Of a stretch of 64,000 bases of DNA, positions 10,235 to 20,499 are shown in pieces. This DNA is from Pseudocercospora fijiensis CIRAD86 (lineage: Eukaryota; Ascomycota; Dothideomycetes; Mycosphaerellales; Mycosphaerellaceae). Where the stretch lies: the NCBI RefSeq assembly GCF_000340215.1, contig NW_006921537.1, positions 4,769,461 to 4,833,460 on the forward strand. The letters are read 5' to 3'. Both the position numbers and the translations under genes were made by a program. Each line of letters opens with the position of its first letter. Positions within the stretch are counted from its first letter, which is position 1. The notes beneath the pieces are model-generated. The model saw only the letters and a program-made list of their open reading frames with translations. It was not told the DNA's origin and searched no databases.

Positions 10235-11154
10235 ATGCTGTACATCATCGGCCTGGGCCTGGCTGACGAGCGAGATATCTCAGTCAAAGGGCTCGAGATT
10301 GTGCGGACAGCCGAGCGCGTGTACCTCGAAGCCTACACAGCTGTTCTGCTGGTCGACAAGGACGTTCTGGTGCGCTGATCGTCGTTTCCCTCTCGACAAC
10401 CTGCTGATGTTCTTACCTGCAGTAGGAAGCTTACTATGGCCGCCCAATCATAATTGCAGACCGGGAAATGGTCGAGTCTCGTTCAGACGACATTCTGGAA
10501 GGCGCACATGAGAAAGAGATCGCATTCCTGGTAGTGGGTGACCCGTTCAGTGCGACGACTCACACAGACTTCGCCCTCCGCTGTCGACAGAATGATCCGC
10601 CCATCCCGTACAGGACGCTGCCCAACGCGAGCATCTTGACTGCTGTAGGTGCGACAGGATTGAGTCTGTATCACTTCGGCCAGACAGTGTCAATGGTCTT
10701 CTTCACGGACGACTGGAGGCCAGACAGCTTCTACGATCGCATCGCGGAGAATGCGAGACTTGGACTGCACACGCTGGTCTTGCTCGATATCAAGGTCAAG
10801 GAGCCAAATTTGCAGGCTCTTGCACGAGGGAAGATTGTATACGAACCTCCTCGATTTATGACAGTTGCGCAGTGTGCGGACCAGATGCTTGAAGTCGAAG
10901 AGAAGAGGCAAGGAGATGTATGCGGCAATGAAAAGTTGGCCGTAGGTGTCGCAAGATTGGGAAGTGAGGGTGAGCAGGTCGTAGCAGGCACACTAAAAGA
11001 GCTTGCAAGCGCGGATCTGGGGAAGCCATTGCACAGCCTTGTGTTGTGCGGCAAGAAGATGCATGAGATGGAATGGGAATACATGCGCGACTTTGCCATA
11101 GACAAGGAGAAATTCGACACCATATGGAAGAGGGACTATTCAGGCCATGCATAG
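10235..11154 (+). CDS. DPH5: Diphthine methyl ester synthase Dph5
   Basis: SAM-dependent methyltransferase of diphthamide synthesis; it methylates the modified histidine of elongation factor 2 in the cytosol. Exon 1 is 10235-10369 and begins [20 protein letters not shown], the typical Dph5 start. A 56-bp intron (10370-10425, donor GTGCGC, acceptor CAGTAG) joins VDKDVL to [18 protein letters not shown]. Exon 2 is 10426-11154. The product is 287 residues (yeast 300). Diagnostic segments are [16 protein letters not shown] and the [20 protein letters not shown] stretch of the tetrapyrrole-methylase fold. Family assignment is secure. Confidence 0.95.
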
Positions 11155-12132
11155 TGGCTCAATCTCTATGCTGCAATGACTCTGATCCAAGGTCAGGAGA
11201 GAGCCAAATGCTTCTTGGGACGGCATCGACCTCCAGTCGCAAATATGGACACTTTCCAGGGCCCTCCCTCCAGGCCTTTTCAGAGGGACTCAGTATCAAG
11301 TTATATGCTCCCTCGACAAGCAGGCGAGTCGCAAAGAACATATCTGTGGGCATAACAGTGCGTGATTCACTGATATGGACGGATGATACGTGTACATTAC
11401 CTAGTGAATAGCGCGCAAGAAAGCTCGTGCCATCGCCAATCTCGCTCCAGCGTGCAATAAGGCAGGTACAGTAGCTGCGCTGCCTCATGGTGCCTCGTGT
11501 CTTGGCAGCTCTTGTTGCTTTTGCCCAGCGTCCCCGACCCTTATCTCCCTCTCTAACTGCACCACTCCATCAAACACCGCTTGCGGCCTCTGATATAGGC
11601 TCGCTTCTGGCTGCCTGCATCAAGTGGCACGATACGCCATCTACCCAGCTGACTTCCATCAACGTATCTCTCTGGCCCCGAACATGCGGTGGCTTTTCGC
11701 CAGGCGCAATCCTCGAGCCAACTCCGCATGCGTTTCGCTGCTACATTATTCCCAACGCACCATGCTCTCCATCCAAGTCTACCACGCTCGCCCTGTTCTC
11801 GATCGCGTGCTTTCTTCTAGCGTCGAAGGAAGGCAGTTCTAAAATCGCGATGGCTGCCACGCCCAGAAGCCATAGGACTACCAGCCACAGCCGTTGCTCG
11901 AACGCAGTCCAGCCAGCCCCGCTGGCTTGGGATCGCCAGAAGTGGCGGGCAAGCTCGCTACACAATGGCTGACTGGGTGCACAACACTTATATCTTTGTT
12001 TGCTGCCGCCTTTGGTGACACGACGATGATGGTGTTTGTATTGACCAGAACATATCCTGGAAACGTGGCACAGGCACGAACAATAAATTCGTACACTCGC
12101 GCTCAGGTTATCGGCGCCTCGCAGCCGAGGCG
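11155..12132. other. Intergenic region, no firm gene
   Basis: Roughly 1 kb between DPH5 and the DUF829-like gene. On the minus strand a frame at 11741-12211 contains one hydrophobic stretch (RLWLVVLWLLGVAAIAIL), but it overlaps the next gene's start and has no family resemblance. I see no RNA gene. Confidence 0.4.
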
Positions 12133-12903
12133 ATGGGCTTCTCGACGTCCAGAGGTTCTTTCGATTCCACAGACTCAGGCTATGGAACTGGACCTGAGCT
12201 TTTGAAGACACCAGTGATCGAGTGTGCAGAGAGCCACTTGTCAGATCATGTCATTCTAGGACTCTGGCCACATGCACAACCGGAGCAGATACAATACTAT
12301 GTGCAAGGCTATTCAACCCTCTACCCGACTTCGGAAATCCTCCTTCTGCACCACAACCAATCTTCATCAATCAATGCAGTCCTAGACAATCTCTTGGGAC
12401 TCAGCGAGAAAGCGTCAACGCTAAAAAGACGGAACACACTTATCCACATCTTCGGCAACTCTTCCGCACGAAACGTCTGCACCCTTCTCGAGGCCTATCA
12501 CCTCCGCAAATCTCAATTCCTTCCTGTCAAATCATTAATCCTGGAGTCTGTACCTATCACAATTGCACCGAGTTTAAGAGGCATTTGGACCAATCCCGCG
12601 CTTCTATTGAATGTCCTCCTGGCGCCGTTTCTTCACATCTGGGCTACACTGATTCTCTGGCTCTCCGAACCTTTGAGCGAAGATGTGCGACGGGGCCTGG
12701 ACGGATTCTGTGGCAAGGCGAGAAGGAAGTGGATTTTCCCGGGGCAGGATGTAATGTTTGTTCGAAATACGATAGACCTCGAGGACGAGGAAAGCAGGAA
12801 TTTCGTGGTTGACGAAAAGTCTTCGAAGCAGGCAACGCCAGTGAGGTGGAGCGCTGGTCAAGAGAGGTATTGGGCCGGTATCGAGGCTGCTTGGGAAGGT
12901 TAA
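12133..12903 (+). CDS. DUF829 / TMEM53-like alpha/beta-hydrolase-fold protein
   Basis: A single 256-residue frame from the ATG at 12133. The arrangement matches the DUF829 family (TMEM53 in animals, PaxU-like in fungi): a first strand with VILGLWPHAQPEQIQYYVQG, then SEILLLHHNQSSS, then a nucleophile-elbow region IHIFGNSSARNV, then LILESVPITIAP. A hydrophobic segment LLLNVLLAPFLHIWATLIL may contact membranes. The usual family tail, with a strand carrying a conserved Asp, is not evident, so this copy may be shortened or diverged after about residue 215. Biochemical function is unknown for most family members. Confidence 0.6.
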   Translation: MGFSTSRGSFDSTDSGYGTGPELLKTPVIECAESHLSDHVILGLWPHAQPEQIQYYVQGYSTLYPTSEILLLHHNQSSSINAVLDNLLGLSEKASTLKRRNTLIHIFGNSSARNVCTLLEAYHLRKSQFLPVKSLILESVPITIAPSLRGIWTNPALLLNVLLAPFLHIWATLILWLSEPLSEDVRRGLDGFCGKARRKWIFPGQDVMFVRNTIDLEDEESRNFVVDEKSSKQATPVRWSAGQERYWAGIEAAWEG

Positions 12904-13007
12904 TGAGATGTCCAGTAAATGTGTCACGACTGATGAGAAATGACCACTTGTATGTTCAATGATCATCAATGGGTATATTGCACCATAGCTATGCTGAAAG
13001 CTAATCA

Positions 13008-14711
13008 CTAATGCCCTTCCACAACATCCTTGAAAGCGGCTTTCTGACATTTTGACATGATCTTCGCTTGCTTTGCAATATCTTCGAGTCGTCCGATGAC
13101 TTTACCGTTGCCCTCCGCAAAATCATAGATCGTATAAGGAATCTTGACATCATCGCAAAACTCCATGACTAACTTCTGAGCTTTCCGCAGATTGTGTCTG
13201 GGCATGCGTGGGAAGAGGTGGTGTACAGCTTGGAATTGCAGGCCTCCATGGAAGAAATCTAGCCATTCCGGACAATCGACATCCATTGTGGTTCGGAGCA
13301 TGCGCTGTGGGAAGGACTCCGCCACGCCGAGATCCGCAGTGCTCATGGCGAAATGGGATAGAGTGATTTGTACGTGTACGGGCATGGTCACAGCATGGCT
13401 GATCATGACGAAAAGGAACCTGTTCCAGCCGCCTGGGATGCTTTTATAGACAGTGAGGTAGCCGAACCAGTACCAGAAGAAGATCTGGCCAGCCATTTCC
13501 AGATATCGATGCCACCAGGCTGGGCCTTTGCGAGGACCTTGACCCATGATGATATATTGCCAGCTGAGCACGTACAAGTTGAAACGCCCAAAGGTCAGGA
13601 TCGGGTAGTAGAGGTAGTGTTGGTACTGGAGCATGACCTTCGCCACCGGATCGTAAGTCATGACCCGGTCGTAGTATGTGCTTCGTAAGCTTTCGAAGAA
13701 GCGATGCGAGATGGCGAAGAAAGGCATGTGCTGTATGTCTGGGTCGTGTTCGGCGCTGTTGGTGACGATGTGGTGTACATTATGGTTGCGCTTCCACCAG
13801 CAGCATGAAAGGCCGCCAATGAAGTTTGCGACAATGATGCCGATGCAGCTGTCGATATGAAAGTTGTGTGTGATGCCCATATGTCCTGCATCATGGACGG
13901 TGAAGACGAGCTGATGCCACATCATACCAAGAAACATGCCGGAGATGGGATACCAGCCAATCTTGAGAAAGAAGAATGCTAAAAGGCCAAGAGCGGTGTA
14001 GCGGAGTCCCTCGACGGCGTAGGCCCAGTAATTGCAGTCGTACAGTCCTTTTGCTCTGAGACGCTGGTCCAAGTCCTGATATTTGTCGATGATGCCGTAC
14101 TGTGTGCCCGCGTCCAGACTGGGAAAGGTCTCCAAGTCGTGCTGTAGTTCCTGTTGGGTTCGCTGGTCTCCTGGATACGATTTCTCGGCCTCTAACGCAG
14201 GCTCACCAATGGCCAGTGTATCGAGTGACGTTGCCGAGGACTCGCTCGCCGCATCGTCGCTCTCTCTCCGTCTACGAAGACCAGCTGTGCGGTGCTCTGA
14301 AGGCTCGAAAAGCGGCGAAGGCTCCTGCGAGCTCTCCGATGAATCCTCGCATATCGCCTCGCTCTGCTTCTCTACGGAAGTTGTCTTCTGGTTGTCGTCT
14401 CTTCCAAACGATCCGCCCTGGATTGGAGGAACGAAGTCCTGCCATTGACCCTCGATTCTGCCGATGCGGTATTTCTGCATGAACGCCTGCGTCTCTTGCG
14501 AGTGGAATGCCTTGACCTCATTGGTGGCATCTCTTCCAACCATATGCAGAATAGCCTTGTCGCCACCAGGATGGTATGGAAGCCATGCATCAACCTTTAG
14601 CACCACTCCATCTACAATGACGATCTTTCTGCCTTCCGCTATCAGGGACTCAACCTTGCCTCTCGAGAGGACTTGATCTCGGTAGCGACTGGTGTGCTGT
14701 GTAGGAGCCAT
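13008..14711 (-). CDS. Delta-8 sphingolipid desaturase with N-terminal cytochrome b5 domain
   Basis: Endoplasmic-reticulum enzyme that adds the delta-8 double bond to the long-chain base of fungal glucosylceramides. The 567-residue frame starts at the ATG at 14711. Residues 20-90 form a cytochrome b5 domain with the haem motif HPGGD (47-51). After an acidic/Ser-rich linker (about 100-200) come membrane segments and the three histidine boxes of front-end desaturases: HDAGH (273-277), HNVHH (310-314) and QAVHH (494-498), the last with the Gln that marks b5-fusion desaturases. Length and order match fungal delta-8 sphingolipid desaturases. A related front-end fatty-acid desaturase is the main alternative. 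It is divergent from CSN3, with 400 bp between starts. Confidence 0.9.
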   Translation of the reverse strand: MAPTQHTSRYRDQVLSRGKVESLIAEGRKIVIVDGVVLKVDAWLPYHPGGDKAILHMVGRDATNEVKAFHSQETQAFMQKYRIGRIEGQWQDFVPPIQGGSFGRDDNQKTTSVEKQSEAICEDSSESSQEPSPLFEPSEHRTAGLRRRRESDDAASESSATSLDTLAIGEPALEAEKSYPGDQRTQQELQHDLETFPSLDAGTQYGIIDKYQDLDQRLRAKGLYDCNYWAYAVEGLRYTALGLLAFFFLKIGWYPISGMFLGMMWHQLVFTVHDAGHMGITHNFHIDSCIGIIVANFIGGLSCCWWKRNHNVHHIVTNSAEHDPDIQHMPFFAISHRFFESLRSTYYDRVMTYDPVAKVMLQYQHYLYYPILTFGRFNLYVLSWQYIIMGQGPRKGPAWWHRYLEMAGQIFFWYWFGYLTVYKSIPGGWNRFLFVMISHAVTMPVHVQITLSHFAMSTADLGVAESFPQRMLRTTMDVDCPEWLDFFHGGLQFQAVHHLFPRMPRHNLRKAQKLVMEFCDDVKIPYTIYDFAEGNGKVIGRLEDIAKQAKIMSKCQKAAFKDVVEGH

Positions 14712-15111
14712 CTTGGCTTCTTCTCATTGGTTTCGAAAGTACTTGGGATCAGGCTGAGAAAGACATGTCTACGGCCATTCACAATCTGTGCAATGATCGC
14801 CAGCGAAGTCAGGGTACCGAAGTGGAGGTCGAGAGCTCAGTGTTGCCTGGAAAGTGAATTGGTGCCTTGCGCTGGCGCGCTGCCCCACATTTTAGCTTTC
14901 TGCTACGCCGTCAAGCCGGCCCGACCACCATCACAAGCTCCATCATCGCCGTCTCTGGCTGCCTCACCGCAACAACATCTCTGCGACCCGATAGCCAACA
15001 GCTCACGCTTACCGCGCACAGTATAGAGCGTCGGTTGTATTGGAACCTCCGAGCATGGTATTCACCAACCGATGAACGCCACGCCACTCCGCACTTCCCA
15101 TCGCGCTCAGT
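14712..15111. promoter_or_regulatory. Divergent promoter region, desaturase / CSN3
   Basis: 400 bp separate the two divergent starts at 14711 and 15112. Nothing beyond ordinary promoter-like composition is visible. Confidence 0.4.
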
Positions 15112-16563
15112 ATGGCCGAGCTCGTGCAAACGCTGCTATCGTTTCCGCCGGACTCCAAGGAGCCGCTCACCCCTAAGCAGTACGACACCAAAATTAATCA
15201 CTATCTGAAAGACCTCAGAAAGGTTCAGCCAGCGCAATGGACCAAGAAATATGAGAAGAAGGAACTCATCGAACTCCTCGACCCTTCCGTCAATTCCATT
15301 CCCTACATGATTAGCTTGACCGAACTGATCAAGGCCAACGCCAAGGACAAGAAGCGCATCGATCAGCTCGTATTCAATGCAGTCGGCTTTCTCACAACTT
15401 TCGATCCAATACAGGTTCGCTATGTGGGCAGCGAGTGGCGCGTGTTGCTGGACTGGACCATCGACTACCTGGGCAAACATCCGGCCGATGACGTGAGCTC
15501 CATCTCGACCGCCATCCTTCGCCTCGACCCAACGGCAGGTACCTTCACAAACAATCACCTCGCCTTCCTTGAACTGTGTTTGAAGCTTGGTGTACCCAGT
15601 CAGGCCATACCGATACTCGACCGCGACATCTACGCATATCCGCAGAAGCATTGGAAGATTGTGCCTGAAGAGCCTCCCAGCGAAGAGCATGAGCTGAGTA
15701 ACGCATTCATAACGGAGAAGAGCGGATTCGCAGAGAAGCTCGATTCATCAGATGTGCTGCAGTACTACCTGCTTGGTGCGCAAGTCTACATTGCTGTGCG
15801 CAACTACAGCAGAGCGCGTCTCTTCCTCGAGTACATCCTCCTGGCGCCATCACAACAGCACGCCACCAGCGCTCTGCAAGTAGAAGCCTACAAGAGATGG
15901 CTGCTACTGGGCCTGCTCGCGGAAGGCAGGCAATACCCACAGCCGAAGACCCTCGATCAGACCACTCTTAAGAATGTGAAGGCCTGCTCTAGACCATACG
16001 AAGCTGTGACGGATGCCTTCTCTAAGCGTGAGAGTCAAAAGCTTGTTGCTGAAATTCAAACGGGTCAGGAGGTTTGGATGGAAGATGGTAACCTACGCTT
16101 TGTGAACGAAGTGGTAACCGCCCTTCAACGCTACCGCGTCATCGACTTGCAGAAGACTTATGCCGCGCTTCCTGTGACCAGAGTGGCATCACTACTCCAG
16201 GCGCAGCCGGGAGAAACATTTCAGCAACTTCAAGAAATGATTGGAGGCGGCTTCCTCAATGCCAGTGTCTCTGGTTCCGGCACCGACGCGATCCTCCGCT
16301 TCCACGATACGACATCGACCGCACCGACCGACATCGACCTCGCAGCACAAACCGAGCGAATACAGAATCTCGTGACCTTCATTCGCGATGCAGACCGCCG
16401 ACTGCAGCTGACGAAAGAGTACGTCGAGCATCAGAAGCGCCAGAAGCATAGCGCAGGAGCAGACGGCGACCTAGCAGACGTGATGGATCTCACGTGGGAT
16501 GCGCCAAACGCGTCCAACAACACGATTGATGACGATGGAGACGAGGATATCATGGCGTCCTAG
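15112..16563 (+). CDS. csnC: COP9 signalosome subunit 3
   Basis: Subunit of the COP9 signalosome, which removes Nedd8 from cullin ubiquitin ligases in nucleus and cytosol. A single 483-residue frame from the ATG at 15112 (MAELVQTLLSFPPDSKEP). The N-terminal two thirds are helical TPR-like repeats with the CSN3-type stretch LDPTAGTFTNNHLAFLELCL and the segment NYSRARLFLEYILLAP. The C-terminal third has a PCI domain (around RYRVIDLQKTYAALPVTRVA). It ends in an acidic tail (IDDDGDEDIMAS). Subunit identity comes from overall resemblance to CSN3; a proteasome-lid PCI protein is the less likely alternative. Confidence 0.88.
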   Translation: MAELVQTLLSFPPDSKEPLTPKQYDTKINHYLKDLRKVQPAQWTKKYEKKELIELLDPSVNSIPYMISLTELIKANAKDKKRIDQLVFNAVGFLTTFDPIQVRYVGSEWRVLLDWTIDYLGKHPADDVSSISTAILRLDPTAGTFTNNHLAFLELCLKLGVPSQAIPILDRDIYAYPQKHWKIVPEEPPSEEHELSNAFITEKSGFAEKLDSSDVLQYYLLGAQVYIAVRNYSRARLFLEYILLAPSQQHATSALQVEAYKRWLLLGLLAEGRQYPQPKTLDQTTLKNVKACSRPYEAVTDAFSKRESQKLVAEIQTGQEVWMEDGNLRFVNEVVTALQRYRVIDLQKTYAALPVTRVASLLQAQPGETFQQLQEMIGGGFLNASVSGSGTDAILRFHDTTSTAPTDIDLAAQTERIQNLVTFIRDADRRLQLTKEYVEHQKRQKHSAGADGDLADVMDLTWDAPNASNNTIDDDGDEDIMAS

Positions 16564-17202
16564 CAGAGGAGGTACGTCTCCATACGTAGCAAAGCAGAAT
16601 CTTCTGGATGAATCAGCAAGGGGAGCGAGCATGCTGGTCGTTCATTGCATGCTATTAGCGAGGAGTTGCATTGTATGGGCGGGTCAATAGGCGTAAGGAA
16701 GGAAGGTGACCGTGTGCACTGCTTACAGCGCGCATATGGAGAGAAGCACGCTAGGATGGCGAGCTCTGTGCGCTAAGAAACGGTCGCAAGCCAAGAAGTG
16801 CACATAGGTTAGCAGTCTGGGGATAGATATGGCTGACCCAGGCAGTCGTTTCTACCGTTTCTCCTTATCAGTGAGTGTTGGGTCGTTGGGTCGTTGGGTC
16901 CTGTTGAGGTAAGAGATTTCATCAATCCCACCGCTCGCTTCTAAATTCGGCTGCCGGCCCGACTCAGCCCTTCCCGTTGCCTGCCGTTTGAGTCAATGCA
17001 TGGGCCACCGCGATAAAACGAAAAAGTGTTGTGCGACACTTCATTTTACATTCTCATCACATAAAAAACCAACACCTCTCGCATCGCGTCCTTCGCTTGC
17101 AATCTCGACCTCGATAACACGAAAATTCCAAACGACTTCCAACCAAGTCGACTACGACAATACGCCATCAAATCAACACACCAATCAGCTACTGCCAACA
17201 AA
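16564..17202. other. Intergenic region
   Basis: About 640 bp between CSN3 and a small gene. It contains a short direct repeat (GTTGGGTC, two copies near 16877-16900) but no supportable gene or RNA. Confidence 0.4.
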
Positions 17203-17443
17203 ATGCCTTTCGCTAAGCAAGGTATGTTTTCGATGGGCGGAACGACTCATCGCAATCACTGACATATCTCTAGCATTCACTGCCGCTCGCCGCACCATCA
17301 CCACCCAGGCAATGCCAACGGCTACGAAATCACCAGTTACTACCAAGCTTGCAGTCAAGGCTGTTGCTACCGGAGCTGGAGCTTTCGTCGCTTACGATGC
17401 TGTCACCAAGGAGCAGATGGAGTGGAGCTGGAAGAAGAATTGA
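17203..17443 (+). CDS. Small, probably mitochondrial protein (62 residues)
   Basis: Two exons: 17203-17221 and 17274-17443, with a 52-bp intron (donor GTATGT, acceptor CTCTAG). The protein begins MPFAKQAFTAARRTITTQAM, which is rich in Arg and Thr and free of acidic residues like a mitochondrial presequence, then has a weakly hydrophobic Ala/Val/Gly stretch and ends VTKEQMEWSWKKN. I do not recognise the family. Support comes from clean splice sites, a start-stop frame too short for casual annotation, and the same gene plan in the next gene: a tiny first exon ending in phase 1, with the second exon resuming Ala-Phe. Confidence 0.65.
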
Positions 17444-17902
17444 GTTTCAATCCGAGCGATGAAGAGTATTCCACAGCTTCTGCGAATCGATGGGTTTAGC
17501 GATGGCGTCATGGGAATCGACACGGCATAGACGATAGACATATTAGAACTTGGGCATAGACGTTAGAATTACTGGCATCATGATAGGGAGGGGACTTCTG
17601 GTCGCTCGCAGGGTTTGATGATGAAAGAAGTGATTCGCGGTTGTGAAGCTTGAATCAAAGATCATTCACCACTTCACTCACTTCACATTCGAGCAAGGAT
17701 TAGTTTTCCACGCTAGTGAAGCTTCAAAGCTGCACCGTTTGCTTGACTTGCATCAAAAGCGCGACACTGATCTGCGAGTTCCACATTTCATCGACACGAG
17801 ACAACAGCGACAACTCACAGCGCTACAGAATATCAAACGCCGAAGGAAGCTATATCGACAAAACTCAAACTAAATACCAGTATCAAGTTCACAGTCGCCA
17901 TC
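17444..17902. other. Intergenic spacer between two small genes
   Basis: About 460 bp with no other gene seen; it should carry the terminator of the first small gene and the promoter of the second. Confidence 0.4.
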
Positions 17903-18327
17903 ATGCTTCGCCACAACGCAACCAAGCGAGGTACGTCGCTGATATCAGGTACGATCTATCTGATTCTAACAACTTCACAGCATTTGCCACGACCTCCTTT
18001 CGCCCAACTCGACCACCAGTGAGCCGACCAGCCCTACTGTCGCCTCCACCCACTTCTCGAGTCGGTCCAGTCATACGACCTGCACCACCTGGCGCCAGTA
18101 TGCAAATCCGCTATCACGGCACCTCTCGACGCCTGGCTCGCTTGAAAGACCAAGGCCCTTTCGGCGACGGCTTCATGGACATCGGATGTCGTGCGATCAA
18201 GGTTTTACTTGCTCTGGTCTTGGTGAACGTGGTGGTAGTTCCAATGTGGGATATCGAGAAGGATAGTACCAAGAAGGAGGCAAGTAGGGCCCAAGATGAG
18301 GGTGCAAAGGTGGCAATCAGCAAGTGA
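17903..18327 (+). CDS. Small single-pass membrane protein, probably mitochondrial (124 residues)
   Basis: Two exons: 17903-17930 and 17981-18327, with a 50-bp intron (donor GTACGT, acceptor TTCACAG). The N-terminus MLRHNATKRAFATTSFRP is basic and hydroxylated, like a mitochondrial presequence. A Pro-rich stretch follows, then one transmembrane segment (about AIKVLLALVLVNVVVVPMW) and a charged C-terminus (DIEKDSTKKEASRAQDEG). No family recognised. The first exon again ends in phase 1 and the second resumes with Ala-Phe, as in the gene 460 bp upstream, so the two may share an ancestral targeting-sequence module. Confidence 0.65.
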
Positions 18328-18663
18328 GCGATCATCAGAGCTTGAGTTGATGATGGACTTCGCGTGATGAGACATGGATTACGGGTGATGGGTCATGGTC
18401 ATTGGATTCTGCGAACGCCTCGAAATAGGTTGGACTGATAACACCATCAGCTTTGGGCTTTAGTACTTTCGTTCACAATTTGCACATGAATGCCAAGAAA
18501 TGCGCTTTCCGCAACATTTTCCGTTCGAGGTCCTTTTAATCTCGCTTAAACGTTGACCTCACTGCACCCATCTCTTTTCCAAGAACGCGTGTATTACTGC
18601 GCGACTACAATTCCAGGCAAGCAAGCCTCGCTGACTACGTTTTGAGTAGACCGCTGATGACCT
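18328..18663. other. Intergenic region
   Basis: About 335 bp; contains a short imperfect repeat of a TGATGAG/TGATGGG type around 18345-18400 but no gene. Confidence 0.35.
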
Positions 18664-19248
18664 ATGTACAGTATGCCACCATCGCCAAGCTCGAAGATGA
18701 ACAAGCGCTGCCGCTTACTCGAACTCGCCGCAGAGCTACGAAAACGGATCTACGAACACGGGCTCGTCGAAGAGCATTCCATTACGATCCACCGCAACAA
18801 TATCGCTCAGCCAGGCTTGCTTCGCACCTGCCGCCAGATTCGCGAAGAAACTAGATCCATGTACTACTGTCGAAACAACTTCAGAATCGAAACCGGAGCA
18901 TACGATGTCAGACCTGCAAAGATGTTCTTCAAGCAGCCCGAAGGCTTCTGGAGTAACTACGGCCAGTATCAAACAAGCCTGACCGTCTAGGTGATGTGGA
19001 ATACGGCATTCGTCACTCGAGACCACCATGGATGGGATCGGGCTCTGAAGTGGTTGAAGGCTTACCATGAAAACGAAACTCCGCCATATCTTTGTCCACA
19101 CAAAGACCATGGTGAAGGATTCTGCGAGGACTTTGCCGTCGCGTTTGACATGGTGAGAGCTATGGCGTGGAGTGGTATTGAAAAGGTGCTCGAGAAATAC
19201 AGGGAAGTTGCCAATGAGGAGTATGAGGAGTATGAAGACTGGTCTTGA
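18664..19248 (+). pseudogene. 2EXR/F-box-like protein interrupted by one in-frame TAG
   Basis: The frame starts at the ATG at 18664 and carries LLELAAELRKRIYEHGL, then LLRTCRQIREETRSMYYCRN, the pattern of the fungal 2EXR/F-box-associated family. A TAG at 18988-18990 stops the frame, yet the same frame continues with good protein-like sequence (VTRDHHGWDRALKWLKAYHE) to 19248. Either the gene is a recent pseudogene, or a weak intron removes the stop: an 84-nt interval 18907-18990 is a multiple of three, starts GTCAGA, contains CTGAC near its end and ends CTAG. That intron would remove plausible coding sequence, so I lean to a pseudogene. Such families are large and often carry dead copies. Confidence 0.55.
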
Positions 19249-19772
19249 TTCTTGGGATGATATGAGCTTCAGAGATACATGGACTTTGATAATCATCCTG
19301 CGATTGGAGCAGTGTTTCAAATCGGCCGAAGATGTTCTCCAGGCAAGGAATCTGGATGGGATCGGATCCAAACTTCCAAGTACTAAAGCCCTGAACAAAG
19401 CGCTGACAGCTATCGAGTTGCTGATCGCCATATCATGGGCTTCGGCATGTGGACTCATCCAATCTGTATCTGAGGCTTGGACGCCTTGCCCTCGACGCTC
19501 CCACCGACGAGAAGCTGGTGAGACTGCTTTGTCAATCACATAGTACCTATACTGACCCTCAAGAAGTTCCATATCTTCCTGGTCCGTGTTTATAGCATAC
19601 CTTGTAATCGAGATCTCTGCCTGTATCAGCTTCATGCTCCTTGTGTCACATATGTACACATATGCGCCAAGAGCTGAAGAATGTTCTGATGTCACGGCGC
19701 TTTGTTCCCTTGGCGATGGAGCTCTCTAACCGTTGGAGAGTGGGCAGAACACTTTCGCATATACAACTCACC
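19249..19772. other. Intergenic region
   Basis: About 520 bp. Plus-strand frames here have some protein-like stretches but no start, domain or continuity that I can support. Confidence 0.3.
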
Positions 19773-20499
19773 ATGTTTCGCCTCTACCTCACGCTGTCAA
19801 GCATCTATTTCTGTCGGAACATCTGCTTCGCACAGATAATGTCAGGCATCGGCCGCACTTTAACATATACATGCAACTGACTTGCTCCTAGAACCGATCA
19901 AGTCATCGACTACCCCAACCCAACCGGCTTGACTCTCGAAATCGATGACCCTGAACTCGCGCCGGAAACTGGCTATGGATCAAGCTCCAGTCTCTTAATC
20001 AGATTCGACCCAGCACCCAGCGACTTCGCATGCTTCAACCTCGACGACATACCCGCAGATATAGCAGCAGCCAAAACCTCCGGGAGCAGTCTCAATGCCA
20101 CCCTGTCAGAAAGAGGTACCTACAATTCACGTGCCAATTACTCTCTGATATCGTTCCACCAAGGCAGCCCGGCAGATGATAAAGACTTTAAGAAAGGTGT
20201 TGGCGTGTCAGTACTACAGATGTATGATGTCCAAAATTGTGCAAATGAGAGCTCTACACCATACATCTGGAATTGCGGATTTCCTGATGCATCTGAAGCA
20301 ATATTTAACGCCGACCGGGTTCCGGAGTTTCTCAATCAGGAACGCAACATCAGAAGAAAGGGAAGAGAAATGCGTTCGAGCTGGCATAGAGAAAGGCACG
20401 CCTTGGAGAGGGATATCCAACGAATTGACAGCATCACAACGCCTGTCGCCCCTCCTCATCATAATCGCCGCAGCCTTGGTCCTCCTACAAATCATCTGA
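19773..20499 (+). CDS. Possible secreted or GPI-anchored protein, exon structure uncertain
   Basis: The central part reads as a secreted protein: a frame around 19893-20340 has several N-glycosylation sites (NAT, NYS, NES) and Cys residues (FACFNLDD, VQNCANES). An ATG at 19773 followed by a hydrophobic stretch (MFRLYLTLSSIYF) could supply a signal peptide, joined by an intron from about 19830 to an acceptor CTCCTAG ending at 19891. A hydrophobic tail (RLSPLLIIIAAALVLLQII) ending at 20499 looks like a GPI signal or membrane anchor, but it lies in the +1 frame. A candidate 118-nt intron (20222-20339, GTATGA to ATCAG) would connect the frames. No family recognised; the model is tentative. Confidence 0.35.

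Noticed and set aside
11741..12211. Minus-strand frame with a hydrophobic segment
   Set aside because: It overlaps the start of the DUF829-like gene, has no family resemblance and no supporting splice structure.
18736..19695. A 319-codon minus-strand open frame
   Set aside because: It is antisense to the 2EXR-type gene, shows no domain, and its openness follows from the codon use of the plus-strand gene.
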